Below are positions 1-8,241 of a DNA stretch of 64,000 bases, piece after piece; position 1 is the first letter of the stretch, and the number at the start of each line of letters is the position of its first letter. The DNA is from Bacteroidota bacterium (GTDB lineage: Bacteria; Bacteroidota; Ignavibacteria; Kapaibacteriales; UBA961). The stretch covers positions 1 through 64,000 of the forward strand of contig JAFDZU010000003.1 of NCBI GenBank assembly GCA_018266765.1, read 5' to 3'. Below the pieces are notes generated by a model that did no database searches, had not been told where the DNA came from, and saw only the letters and a list, made by a program, of their open reading frames with translations. The position numbers and the translations under genes were made by a program.

Positions 1-171
1 GGACTTGGCGTAGGAATTTTTTCTAATTTCATGTCTTTTGGGATGATACATATTTTCTTTTTAGCATTACAAATGGGAATATTTGTTCTTGCTGTTCTTG
101 GAATTATCAATGCGGCAAACGGTAAAATGGCTCCGCTTCCACTTGTTGGCGGAATAACTATTATTAAATGA
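1..171 (+). CDS. C-terminal end of a small membrane protein (partial)
   Basis: Frame 1 is open from the first base of the window to a TGA at 169-171, giving 56 residues with no start. The residues are strongly hydrophobic, apparently one or two transmembrane segments, followed by a short tail containing NAANGKMAPLPLVGG. A hydrophobic stretch, then an A-x-x-G-K-x-x-P-L-P pattern, resembles the C-terminus of DUF4870/Tic20-like small membrane proteins. That assignment is an inference from a short fragment. A convincing intrinsic terminator follows 23 bases after the stop, which supports this being a real gene end. Confidence 0.6.
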   Translation, partial: GLGVGIFSNFMSFGMIHIFFLALQMGIFVLAVLGIINAANGKMAPLPLVGGITIIK

Positions 172-194
172 GATTGTGGAGAATATTAATAACG

Positions 195-226
195 AAGGCG
201 GTGATTTCATCGCCTTTTTTTATTTT
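195..226 (+). terminator. Intrinsic terminator after the partial membrane protein gene
   Basis: AAGGCG (195-200) pairs with CGCCTT (211-216), with a TGA/TCA extension inside the loop, and runs into a T-rich tract. It separates the upstream gene from the enoyl-CoA hydratase at 315. Confidence 0.75.
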
Positions 227-314
227 TGAGCAGATTTTCTGCAATGTTAATAACTCTTAGTCGAAGTAAGATGAGTAAACCTATCAATTGTGATTATTAT
301 TATAAGGATGAAAT

Positions 315-1094
315 ATGTCGGAATTTACGTGTATAAAAATTTATCAGCCAAAGCCATTTGTAGGTGCAATCGAACTTCACCGTCCTGAGGCACTTAACGC
401 ACTGAGTTTGCAATTAATGGTCGAACTTGTGGAAGCTGTCGAAACGTATGATAAGAATCCTGATATTCGCTGTATTGTCATTCATGGCAGTGCAAAAGCA
501 TTCGCCGCCGGAGCTGATATTAAAGAAATGGCAGAAGCCGGAACTATTGAAATGCTCGAACGAGACCAATTTGCTCGTTGGGAACGTATTCGCCTATGTA
601 AAACACCACTTATTGCGGCAGTTTCGGGATTTGCTTTGGGGGGTGGATGCGAACTTACGATGCATTGTGATATGATTATTGCAAGTGAAACGGCTCAATT
701 CGGACAGCCGGAAATTAATCTTGGTGCAATGCCCGGAGCAGGCGGAACCCAACGTCTTACTCGTGCAATCGGTAAAGCACTTGCTATGGAAATGGTTCTG
801 ACCGGAAGAATGATGAGCGCAAAAGAAGCATTACGAGCAGGATTAGTTAACCGTGTAGTACCGGTGGAAGGATATTTGAACGAGGCATTCGCACTTGCGG
901 CAGAAGTTGCCTCAAAAGCTCCGATTTCCGCTCGACTTGCAAAAGAAGCAGTGCTAAAATCATTCAGCACTACACTCGAAGGCGGATTAGAATTTGAACG
1001 TAAAAACTTCTATATGCTCTTTGCAAGTCAAGACCAAAAAGAAGGAATGGCGGCTTTTGTCGAAAAACGTAAACCATTATGGAAAGGGAAGTAA
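315..1094 (+). CDS. Enoyl-CoA hydratase/isomerase (crotonase) family protein
   Basis: A 259-residue protein of the usual crotonase length. Enzymes of this family hydrate trans-2-enoyl-CoA thioesters in fatty-acid beta-oxidation and related pathways. Visible motifs are the oxyanion-hole stretch AFAAGADIKEM (62-72), FALGGGCELTMHCD (106-119) and GQPEINLGAMPGAGGTQRL (130-148). The two catalytic glutamates of the mitochondrial hydratase align with Glu113 and Glu133, so true hydratase activity is more likely than an isomerase-only or diverged role. The stop overlaps the coaD start by one base (TAATG), which implies co-transcription and translational coupling with CoA biosynthesis. Substrate chain length cannot be read from the sequence. 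Confidence 0.92.
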   Translation: MSEFTCIKIYQPKPFVGAIELHRPEALNALSLQLMVELVEAVETYDKNPDIRCIVIHGSAKAFAAGADIKEMAEAGTIEMLERDQFARWERIRLCKTPLIAAVSGFALGGGCELTMHCDMIIASETAQFGQPEINLGAMPGAGGTQRLTRAIGKALAMEMVLTGRMMSAKEALRAGLVNRVVPVEGYLNEAFALAAEVASKAPISARLAKEAVLKSFSTTLEGGLEFERKNFYMLFASQDQKEGMAAFVEKRKPLWKGK

Positions 1095-1573
1095 TGCGAA
1101 CTGCAATCTATCCGGGAACATTCGACCCCATTACAAACGGACATCTCGATATTATTGAGCGTGCGGCGGCAATGTTCGACCGAGTGATTGTGGTTATAGC
1201 AATTAATAGTAATAAATCACCGCTGTTTAGTAAAGATGAGCGTGTGGAACTTGTTCGAGATGCACTTTCTGAACTTCCGAATGCAGAGGTGATTCTGCAC
1301 GAAGGACTTATGATAGACTGTGCGAGAGAACATTCTGCAATTGCAATTATTCGAGGATTGAGAGCTATTTCCGACTTTGAATATGAATTCCAAATGGCAC
1401 TGATGAACCGTAAACTTGAACCGACTATTTCCACGATTTTCCTGATGCCACATGAAAAATACACGTATTTAAATTCTACAATCATTCGTGAATTAGCACG
1501 TTACCGCCAAAACGTTAGCGAATTTGTCTCCCCGAAAGTAGCCGAAATGCTTGCCCTAAAATATGGGGAATAA
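1094..1573 (+). CDS. coaD: Phosphopantetheine adenylyltransferase
   Basis: Transfers AMP from ATP to 4'-phosphopantetheine, the penultimate step of coenzyme A synthesis. The 159-residue product equals the length of the E. coli enzyme when translated from the ATG at 1094. An in-frame start 15 bases upstream would lie inside the previous gene and adds five non-conserved residues. The purine-rich GGAAAGGGA just upstream acts as ribosome binding site. Motifs are the nucleotidyltransferase TNGH signature (His17), IIRGLRAISDFEYEFQMA and the C-terminal NSTIIRE stretch that corresponds to the ISSTxVRE motif. It overlaps the stop of the enoyl-CoA hydratase gene by one base. Confidence 0.96.
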   Translation: MRTAIYPGTFDPITNGHLDIIERAAAMFDRVIVVIAINSNKSPLFSKDERVELVRDALSELPNAEVILHEGLMIDCAREHSAIAIIRGLRAISDFEYEFQMALMNRKLEPTISTIFLMPHEKYTYLNSTIIRELARYRQNVSEFVSPKVAEMLALKYGE

Positions 1574-1613
1574 ATAATAATCACAGTATATTCACCCGTT
1601 AATTTAATATTTA

Positions 1614-2534
1614 ATGCCTTCTGATACAATAATTGAAATAAAAGACTTAACGAAAAAATTTAAGGATTTTACGGCGGTAGATAATCTCTCGATGAGCGTC
1701 TGTCGCGGAGATATTTTTGGATTTTTAGGGCCAAATGGAGCAGGGAAAAGCACCACTATTCGTATGATGCTTTCGCTGATTGAACCCACCGAAGGCATAA
1801 TCACAATCTTTGGCAAACCACTGGCTTCGCATCGCAAAGAAATTCTCAGAAATATTGGGGCAATCGTCGAAAAACCGGATTTCTATCTTTATCTTACTGC
1901 ATTTAAAAATCTCGAAATTTTGGGAAGAATTTCCGGTGCGGATATTTCTCGTAAACGCATAATGGAAGTACTGGAATTGGTAAATCTCCACGAACGTGCC
2001 GACAGCAAGGTGAAAACATATTCCTATGGAATGAAACAACGGCTAGGAATTGCTCAAGCACTTATCCATAATCCTGAACTAATTATCCTCGACGAACCAA
2101 CCAACGGTCTCGACCCAATGGGTGTGAAAGAAGTGCGTGATTTAATTCTTCATCTCAGCCGTGAAGAGAAAAAAACGATTTTCCTTTCGTCTCATATACT
2201 TCCCGAAGTAGAAGTAGTGGCAAGCCGTATGGCGATTATCAACAAAGGACGAACGGTTGTTGAAGGTGAAGTGCAAACTCTGCTTAATTCAGGGAATTTT
2301 ATGGTGAGAATTGGAGTAGATAAACTGCACGATGCGCAGATTCTCCTCGAAAATTCAGAATGGAAAAAACATTTGGAGAAGTCTGAGAGCGAACTTCGGC
2401 TGTCGCTTTTACAGTCTGATATTGCACGAGTTAATGAATTCCTTGTTCGGAATGATATTGCTGTTCACTCGATTACATCTACTCGCTCTCTTGAGGATTA
2501 TTTTTTGAATATTACACAAGGGGAGCATTCATGA
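1614..2534 (+). CDS. ABC transporter ATP-binding protein
   Basis: A 306-residue ATPase of the CcmA/NatA type, which usually works with a separate multi-pass permease as an exporter. It has Walker A GPNGAGKST (39-47), the signature SYGMKQR (137-143), and Walker B LIILDEPTNGLDP (156-168). The last ~90 residues form the extra C-terminal domain common in this subfamily. The stop overlaps the start of the permease gene by four bases (ATGA), so the two form one transporter. The substrate is unknown. No obvious Shine-Dalgarno sequence precedes the ATG, which is normal for Bacteroidota. Confidence 0.95.
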   Translation: MPSDTIIEIKDLTKKFKDFTAVDNLSMSVCRGDIFGFLGPNGAGKSTTIRMMLSLIEPTEGIITIFGKPLASHRKEILRNIGAIVEKPDFYLYLTAFKNLEILGRISGADISRKRIMEVLELVNLHERADSKVKTYSYGMKQRLGIAQALIHNPELIILDEPTNGLDPMGVKEVRDLILHLSREEKKTIFLSSHILPEVEVVASRMAIINKGRTVVEGEVQTLLNSGNFMVRIGVDKLHDAQILLENSEWKKHLEKSESELRLSLLQSDIARVNEFLVRNDIAVHSITSTRSLEDYFLNITQGEHS

Positions 2535-3370
2535 TAGGTACACTTATCCGAATAGAACTCTCCAAAATATTCAGCAAGTGGCGTTCTTTTATTGGTTTTA
2601 TAGCTGTTACAGTGTTAGTGCCGATAATCCAAGTAGCGATGTACTCGGAAGGCGACGAGTATTTTAATTTATTCACCCAAACTCTTCAACAGCAATTTGA
2701 TTTTGCGGGAAATATGACCAACGGATTCCTTATTGCATTCGTTACGCTCCAAAGTTTATATGTTCATATTCCCTTATTAATATCATTAGTTACCGGTGAT
2801 TTACTTGCAGGCGAGGCAACTGCCGGCACATATCGGCTGCTGCTTGTACGTCCGATTTCGAGATTACAAGTGGTAACTTCAAAATTTATTGCGGGTTTAG
2901 TCTATACCAATCTTTTGATTCTATGGATGGCGATACTCAGTTTAGGATTAAGTATTTTGGTATTTGGCAGAGGCGAATTGCTGATTGTAGGCGAAAAAAT
3001 TACTATTTTAGCGTCGGGTGATATTTTTTGGCGGTTTCTCTATTCGTATTATTATGCAGCGCTTAGCATGACAGCGGTGGCATCTCTTGCGTTTCTTTTT
3101 TCGGCATTAGTAGAAAATGCGATTGGGCCAATTGCTTCGACAATGGCAATTATCATTGTATTTACAATTATTTCTACGCTTAATGCTCCATTTATTATGG
3201 CTATCAAGCCGTTTTTAATTACTACGCATCTAACGGGTTGGAAGTTCTTTTTTGAGCAACCTGTTGCAATTGATAAGGTGATAACTTCAGCCGGTGCATT
3301 AGTGGCGTATTGTTTGGTATTTTTTACAGCGGCGGCTGTGATTTTCCGTCGGAAAGATATTCTTTCTTGA
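2531..3370 (+). CDS. ABC transporter permease (ABC-2 type)
   Basis: A 279-residue multi-pass membrane protein with about six hydrophobic segments, including a long N-terminal helix around 18-38 and a C-terminal helix around 252-272. The architecture, and the phrase LLAGEATAGTYRLLLVRPISR typical of ABC-2 permeases, identify it as the membrane partner of the ATPase immediately upstream (four-base overlap). The pair probably forms an exporter of unknown substrate; NatB-like and antibiotic or lipid exporters share this layout. Confidence 0.92.
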   Translation: MIGTLIRIELSKIFSKWRSFIGFIAVTVLVPIIQVAMYSEGDEYFNLFTQTLQQQFDFAGNMTNGFLIAFVTLQSLYVHIPLLISLVTGDLLAGEATAGTYRLLLVRPISRLQVVTSKFIAGLVYTNLLILWMAILSLGLSILVFGRGELLIVGEKITILASGDIFWRFLYSYYYAALSMTAVASLAFLFSALVENAIGPIASTMAIIIVFTIISTLNAPFIMAIKPFLITTHLTGWKFFFEQPVAIDKVITSAGALVAYCLVFFTAAAVIFRRKDILS

Positions 3371-3427
3371 GGGAAATTTCGTGTATATACGCTCTTTTTC
3401 TAAAAATTAAATTATAGTATTCAATCT

Positions 3428-4033
3428 ATGTCAATTCTTCCTGTTTATTTATATAATCATCCGGTCTTAAAGAAAAAGACGGAGCCAATCACCGAGATGA
3501 CCGGCGAACTTCGTACGTTTATCCAAGATATGTTCGACACAATGTATGCCGCTGACGGGATTGGACTTGCCGCTAATCAAGTTGGCTCATCCATATCGCT
3601 TACTGTGATAGATGTTTCCCGTGCTGATGACGATGAAGACGAAGATGATGACGAGCCGGTTATCGAGCCGCTTGCACTTATTAATCCAATTATTGAGTAT
3701 TTCTCTGATGAGGAAATTGACTTTGAAGAGGGCTGTTTGTCGCTTCCGCATTTCCGTGAGAAAGTAATGCGTCCCGATGCGGTGCAGATTCGGTATATGG
3801 ATATTGACATGAAGGAACACACGATCGAGGTAGATGGACTTTTTGCTCGTGTAGCCCAGCATGAAATTGACCATTTGAACGGAATTTACTTTTTTGAGCG
3901 GCTTACCTCGCTCCGCCGAACACTCTCGCAGAAAAAGCTAAAAAGAATTATTCGCGGTGATATTGCGCCTAAATACTCGGTGGTGGATGCTTCCGGCAAA
4001 CGCTTTGATTACTCACCGGATGATGATGAGTAA
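3428..4033 (+). CDS. def: Peptide deformylase
   Basis: Removes the formyl group from the N-terminal methionine of nascent proteins; metal-dependent and cytoplasmic. All three family motifs are present: GIGLAANQ (44-51), EGCLSLP (101-107, metal ligand Cys103) and HEIDH (145-149, ligands His145 and His149, catalytic Glu146). The 201-residue length is normal for the long bacterial forms. An unusual very acidic insertion of consecutive Asp/Glu residues lies at about 66-77, between motifs 1 and 2, probably a surface loop. A rho-independent terminator follows, shared with the convergent aminotransferase gene. Confidence 0.97.
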   Translation: MSILPVYLYNHPVLKKKTEPITEMTGELRTFIQDMFDTMYAADGIGLAANQVGSSISLTVIDVSRADDDEDEDDDEPVIEPLALINPIIEYFSDEEIDFEEGCLSLPHFREKVMRPDAVQIRYMDIDMKEHTIEVDGLFARVAQHEIDHLNGIYFFERLTSLRRTLSQKKLKRIIRGDIAPKYSVVDASGKRFDYSPDDDE

Positions 4034-4054
4034 AATAGTGAGAATTTTTAAAAC

Positions 4055-4089
4055 AAACGACAAAAGGTCTTAGCCCTTTTGTCGTTTTA
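4055..4089. terminator. Bidirectional terminator between def and the aminotransferase gene
   Basis: AAACGACAAAAGG (4055-4067) is the exact reverse complement of CCTTTTGTCGTTT (4075-4087), with a 7-base loop. A/T tracts on both sides allow it to work for both convergent genes. Confidence 0.85.
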
Positions 4090-4109
4090 AATGCTTGTCT
4101 GAGCGATTA

Positions 4110-5276
4110 TTACCCGCGAATAAACTCGGCGATTTTTTCGACTACACAATAAATCTGTTCGGTGCGAAGTTCGGGGAAAATAGGGAGTGCAAGCGAAGTA
4201 TCCGCCGCAAAGTTTGCCACAGGAAAATCTGAATCAATAGGATTCAAATATTGAAAACATTCTTGGCGATGAAATGGAACAGGGTAGTAAATTTCTGCTC
4301 CAATGTCATTTGACTTTAGAAATTCCCGCAATTCATCACGCCTTTCAACTCTGATGATAAATTGATTGTAGATATGGTAGTTTTTCACACCTGAAGATTT
4401 ATAAATTGCAGCAGGAAGCAAAACTTTATTTGCTTCATCAAACGCTGTTTTGCCTGCTTCTTGGGCAAGTCCTTGTTCGCAGAATAAGGTTTCGTAAAGG
4501 TTCGCATTTCGCCGGCGTGCTTCGTGCCATGATTCTAAATGTGGGAATTTTACATTCAAAACTGCCGCTTGGATTGCATCCATACGGAAATTCCCTCCAA
4601 CGAATTTATGATAGTAACGCGGTTCCATACCGTGGTCACGCATTTGCCGCAGTTTTTTATAAAGCGTTTCATCATTTGTAGTTAGTAATCCAGCATCGCC
4701 GAATGCACCGAGATTTTTTGTGGGGTAAAATGAGAAACATCCCATTAATCCCATCGAACCGACAGGCAAACCGTTTTGGTAGTGTGTGCCGATTGCTTGC
4801 GCCGCATCTTCGATAATCGGAATACCAAATTCATTTCCAATCGCCAAAATTTCGTCCATTGCCGCACTCTGTCCATAAAGATGAACAGGAATAATGGCTT
4901 TTGTCCGCGATGTTATTACCGCGCGAATTGCATCGGGATTGATATTGAGGGTAATTGGTTCTGAATCAACAAAAATGGGTTTTGCTCGAAGGCGAGCGGC
5001 AACTCCTGCCGTTGCAAAAAACGAATACGTAGGCATAATAACTTCATCATCCGGCTCAAGGTCTAATGCCATTAGTGCCATGAGCAAAGCATCTGTTCCG
5101 CTCGAAACGCCGAGAGCGAATTTTGCACCGCAATAGTGTGCTAATGTTTGTTCGAGGTCGGCTGTATCCTTACCAAGAATAAGGGCTTGAGATTGAGCAA
5201 CACGAAGCAGAACGGGCTCAATTTCTGATTGAATAGTTTGGTATTGAAGCTGTAAATCTAGAAGAGGAACTCGCAT
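4110..5276 (-). CDS. DegT/DnrJ/EryC1/StrS family PLP-dependent aminotransferase
   Basis: A 388-residue sugar aminotransferase-type protein. These enzymes use pyridoxal phosphate to aminate keto-sugar nucleotides for lipopolysaccharide or capsule sugars. Features are the N-terminal VPLLDLQLQY, the cofactor-binding SSGTDALLMAL (58-68), the EDAAQAIG motif (156-163) and SFYPTKNLGAFGDAG (182-196) with the Schiff-base lysine at Lys187. No other sugar-nucleotide genes are next to it, so the product sugar cannot be named. A TAnnTTTG -7 element lies at 5320-5327 on this strand. Confidence 0.93.
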   Translation of the reverse strand: MRVPLLDLQLQYQTIQSEIEPVLLRVAQSQALILGKDTADLEQTLAHYCGAKFALGVSSGTDALLMALMALDLEPDDEVIMPTYSFFATAGVAARLRAKPIFVDSEPITLNINPDAIRAVITSRTKAIIPVHLYGQSAAMDEILAIGNEFGIPIIEDAAQAIGTHYQNGLPVGSMGLMGCFSFYPTKNLGAFGDAGLLTTNDETLYKKLRQMRDHGMEPRYYHKFVGGNFRMDAIQAAVLNVKFPHLESWHEARRRNANLYETLFCEQGLAQEAGKTAFDEANKVLLPAAIYKSSGVKNYHIYNQFIIRVERRDELREFLKSNDIGAEIYYPVPFHRQECFQYLNPIDSDFPVANFAADTSLALPIFPELRTEQIYCVVEKIAEFIRG

Positions 5277-5319
5277 ATTTCTCCAAAAAAAGGTGGAATT
5301 TCAAGGGCTGTTAACACCA

Positions 5320-5327
5320 CAAAAATA
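5320..5327 (-). promoter_or_regulatory. Bacteroidota-type -7 element for the DegT-family gene
   Basis: TATTTTTG on the minus strand, 44 bases upstream of the start codon at 5276, matches the TAnnTTTG consensus of the Bacteroidota housekeeping sigma factor. No clear TTTG -33 element lies at the expected spacing, so this is tentative. Confidence 0.4.
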
Positions 5328-5390
5328 CGAAATTAACGTAGGTTTAGCGGGCTAAATAAAAAGTCATTTTTATTTAGTTAAAATACAATC

Positions 5391-6263
5391 CTACTTTCCA
5401 AGTTGGTTAAGTCGTTCTAAACGCTGTGGTTCGTCGCGAACGAGCCATGCGTCTTTTGATAACAGTTCAAACGCTTTATGGAAATAATCCTTAGATTCCT
5501 TTCCGAGAGCGTATAAGCATTCGGCTATTTCCTCAAAAATATATCCGTCTTGTTCATTAATTGCTTGAAGTATTTTTTCAAGTTCAAATTGGGTAGCCAA
5601 TGCTATTGCAGTTTCACCAAGCAGGCGTTGCATTTTAGCAGCTGACCAACGGGCAATTCTCATTTGAGTTGTCATTTCCCGTTCAGCATACCACTTCTCA
5701 TCTTTTTGGAAAAAATCAAGTGCAGTTTGATAATCACCTTTGCTGTGATAAGTCCAGCCGATATTATTATAGAGTGCACCAAGCCAATTTTTTGCGCGTT
5801 GATTATCAGATGCTTCAGCTAATTGACAAGCACGTTCATTCCACTCAAGAGCCTCATCGGCTTCAAGAACTATTCCAAGCATGTGAGCGGCATCAACTGC
5901 ATAAAAATCAAGGTTAGCATCGCGAGCAATTTCCCATGCTTTTAGGAATAATGGTGCGGATTTGGTAGGATTACCGGAAGAATTAAATACTCTGCCACGC
6001 TCCAAAAATAGTCGGACTGTAGGTAAGGTCATATCTTCGTTTATCATTTTTTCAGCTTGGTCGAGAGTTTTATGAGCTTTGTCAAATTTCATTTGAAGTC
6101 CCTCACATCGTGCTATTTGCGTGAGTAATTGAGCAGTATAATCCGGTGTACTTTCAGATTGCAATGAATCAAGAATAGTACGAAACTGCTTTTCGGTTTC
6201 GTCTGGTTTGGAATAATTCCACAACTTGTCGAAATCAGGAAGGTTATTTAGGGATGTTGCCAT
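5391..6263 (-). CDS. TPR-repeat protein, cytoplasmic
   Basis: A 290-residue protein without signal peptide or membrane segment, made of repeated helix pairs of tetratricopeptide type. The clearest is at about 163-196, where NNIGWTYHSKGDYQTALDFF shows the classic W/L-G-Y-A-F spacing. Such proteins scaffold protein-protein contacts. No catalytic residues are visible and no partner gene is adjacent. The 5' end lies only 17 bases from an insertion sequence whose left inverted repeat begins at 6281. The native promoter is therefore probably displaced or replaced. Confidence 0.8.
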   Translation of the reverse strand: MATSLNNLPDFDKLWNYSKPDETEKQFRTILDSLQSESTPDYTAQLLTQIARCEGLQMKFDKAHKTLDQAEKMINEDMTLPTVRLFLERGRVFNSSGNPTKSAPLFLKAWEIARDANLDFYAVDAAHMLGIVLEADEALEWNERACQLAEASDNQRAKNWLGALYNNIGWTYHSKGDYQTALDFFQKDEKWYAEREMTTQMRIARWSAAKMQRLLGETAIALATQFELEKILQAINEQDGYIFEEIAECLYALGKESKDYFHKAFELLSKDAWLVRDEPQRLERLNQLGK

Positions 6264-6280
6264 TGTTATATTGTTATTTA

Positions 6281-6295
6281 TTAGAGATTATGAAG
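6281..6295 (+). repeat. Left terminal inverted repeat of the IS element
   Basis: TTAGAGATTATGAAG, identical to the reverse complement of 7281-7295. An 11-base partial copy sits 23 bases further in, at 6304-6314. Confidence 0.9.
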
Positions 6296-6330
6296 TTAAA
6301 TTTTTAGAGATTATCGTGCGTCTGCGTGTA

Positions 6331-7295
6331 ATGCAAGCATGCGTAGTCAGGCAAATACCAATATTTGATAAAGGAAAATCAAATTTGAATTATTTACAAT
6401 TGCGGAGCAACCCTGCTCAATTTCGTTCCATTACGTCGTTATCTGTCGAAGATTTCGACCATCTTTTACCGATGTTTGTCGGTCAATGGGAGTACTTTAT
6501 TACTCGGTATAATCTTGATGGCTCGCCTCGCTTTCGCCGATACTGTCCTGACGACCCGACCACCCTTGCAACAGTCGAAGAAAAGTTATTTTTTATTCTT
6601 GCCTATCAGAAGCATGCTACCATTCAAGCGTTCTTTGCAGCCGCCTTTGACCTCAGCCAAGATATGGCTAATAAGTGGATTCATATCCTGAGTCCGTTAC
6701 TCAATGCAGCACTCAAATTCTATCGTCCCGAACGCAGAGCCGAAGATATACCCCATGTCGCTAACTCTGAGTATATTCTTGATGCAACAGAGCGTCCGGT
6801 CGAACGAGATACCTACGAACAAGAAGAATATTTTAGCGGTAAAAAACACCAACGTACGATTAAAAATCTCTTGCTCTGCTCCGCATGGTCGGATTCATTC
6901 TTTTTCTCAGTCCTACCGTCTATGGTAAGACACACGATAAGAAACTTGCTGACGAAACTCTTATGTTTATTCTGCCGGGCACCGTACTAGCTGACCTCGG
7001 ATTTATCGGGTATAAACCGCCGTTTGCTACCATCATACTACCACATAAAAAACCAAGAAAAAAGGAACTCACCGATGTTCAAAAAGATGAGAATACTGCA
7101 TTCAGCAGACGAAGAGTTCGTATTGAAAACTGCATCGGTATAACCAAAATTATGCGATGTGTCAAAGACAAAAATAGAAACAGAAAATTTGGCTATAGAG
7201 ACCAAATTATTGTAACCGCTGTTAGCTTACACAATATGAAACTAACGAATAAAATTGAACGATACCTAATTATGATATTGCTTCATAATCTCTAA
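6331..7295 (+). pseudogene. DDE transposase (DDE_Tnp_4 type), two frameshifts
   Basis: The N-terminal half reads in one frame from 6331 to about 6880. It includes a helix-turn-helix-like region (LATVEEKLFFILAYQKHATIQ) and the first catalytic Asp in YILDATERPVERD, and ends with SGKKHQRTIKNLLLCS. The C-terminal half reads in another frame from about 6897 to 7295: ILFLSPTVYGKTHDKKLADE, the second Asp in LADLGFIGYKPP, and the Glu in RVRIENCIG. A third frame supplies HGRI in between. The frames rejoin if one extra base is removed near 6881 and one unit of the ATTC tandem duplication (6893-6900) is removed. This yields the family-typical CSHGRILFLSPT. I read it as an inactivated transposase rather than programmed frameshifting. 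The start at 6331 is the first plausible ATG; a TTG at 6385 is also possible. Confidence 0.85.
7281..7295 (-). repeat. Right terminal inverted repeat of the IS element
   Basis: CTTCATAATCTCTAA, the exact reverse complement of 6281-6295; it contains the transposase stop codon. Confidence 0.9.
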
Positions 7296-7572
7296 TCAAT
7301 AAAACAAATGAGGATGCTAAAAATAAGAAATCACATTTTATTCACAAAAATACGATAACAGAAGGTTCTATAGAATTGAGAGAAGCACATAATACCTAAA
7401 TAATTACACTTAAAATAAAAATGAAGATGGTACGGTATTAAAATATGGCGAGCAATAATACTACCATATCAAATTCTGTTGCGAATCTCATTGTATTTTG
7501 GTATGTTGTAGATGATATCCATCACAAACGGAATCCTAATAATTCCAAACTTAATATTTATAAGGAAACACA

Positions 7573-8217
7573 ATGAAAACACTCACACTTTCAGTTTTAC
7601 TCTTTGCTTTTGTATTCTCAACCCTTCCTGCTCAGGTAGTGGGAACTCCTAGTGCCTTTTCTCCAATTGATTCTACGCAAAAGCCGATTACTCAACAAAT
7701 AGAACAACCCAAATCGAAAGAAGCGACGCTTCATTCGGGTATAAATTTCGGTATAGGATTTGGGTACGGTTTCAAGGCAGGGTATGATTTTGGGGTGAAT
7801 ATACGTGCAGGAATTTCAACTGATAGCCGCTTATATCTTGGCGGATTATTTAACTATAATTTTGGAAGATCACTTAAACACACTTTTGATACCAATTCCA
7901 TATCATTAGAAACATTCGGATATTCTATTGCCGGAGAATTGGGCTATGATTTGTTGGTGGAGAAACAAGCAATTCTTCGTCCGTCGGTAGCTGTTGGAGT
8001 TATCTCTTTTAGGGAAATTTCAGATATTAAAGTCGGTGCCATTACTGAGTCACGCGACGAAATTACTTCTCATCTGCTTATTAGTCCGGGTATGCTACTC
8101 CAATTTCCTATTACTAAAGACATATTTTGGGGCGCTGAATTACGGTATAATGTAGTAACCGGTGATGGTGATTTTAATGCGTTTGCATTACACACAAACT
8201 TTCTGTTCAGATTTTAA
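7573..8217 (+). CDS. Outer-membrane beta-barrel protein
   Basis: A 214-residue protein with a signal peptide (MKTLTLSVLLFAFVFSTLPAQ, cleavage near 20). A short Pro/Gln/Lys-rich linker follows, then about 150 residues of alternating hydrophobic/polar strands rich in Gly and Tyr. The C-terminus ends FALHTNFLFRF, with the terminal Phe recognised by the BAM complex. This fits an 8-stranded OmpA/OmpW-like barrel. No ligand or enzymatic role can be read. The 277 bases between the IS and this gene hold no other gene; the IS right end could contribute to its transcription. Confidence 0.82.
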   Translation: MKTLTLSVLLFAFVFSTLPAQVVGTPSAFSPIDSTQKPITQQIEQPKSKEATLHSGINFGIGFGYGFKAGYDFGVNIRAGISTDSRLYLGGLFNYNFGRSLKHTFDTNSISLETFGYSIAGELGYDLLVEKQAILRPSVAVGVISFREISDIKVGAITESRDEITSHLLISPGMLLQFPITKDIFWGAELRYNVVTGDGDFNAFALHTNFLFRF

Positions 8218-8241
8218 TAAATATTATCAAGCTAAATATAT

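Larger units (their letters stand above)
6281..7295 (+). mobile_element. IS5-superfamily insertion sequence (degenerate)
   Basis: A 1015-base element bounded by a perfect 15-bp inverted repeat, TTAGAGATTATGAAG at 6281-6295 and its complement at 7281-7295. If the outer TTA/TAA is target DNA, a TA duplication flanks a 12-bp inverted repeat, as in the IS427-like groups. The single cargo is a DDE transposase broken by two frameshifts. The first 11 bases of the left repeat recur at 6304-6314, possibly a second transposase binding site. The transposase stop codon lies inside the right inverted repeat, as in many compact IS elements. Confidence 0.88.

Noticed and set aside
6840-6990. Programmed frameshift in the IS transposase
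   Set aside because: The A6 tract at 6841 looked like a slippery site, but the reading frames change twice further on and the changes are explained by an extra base and an ATTC duplication.
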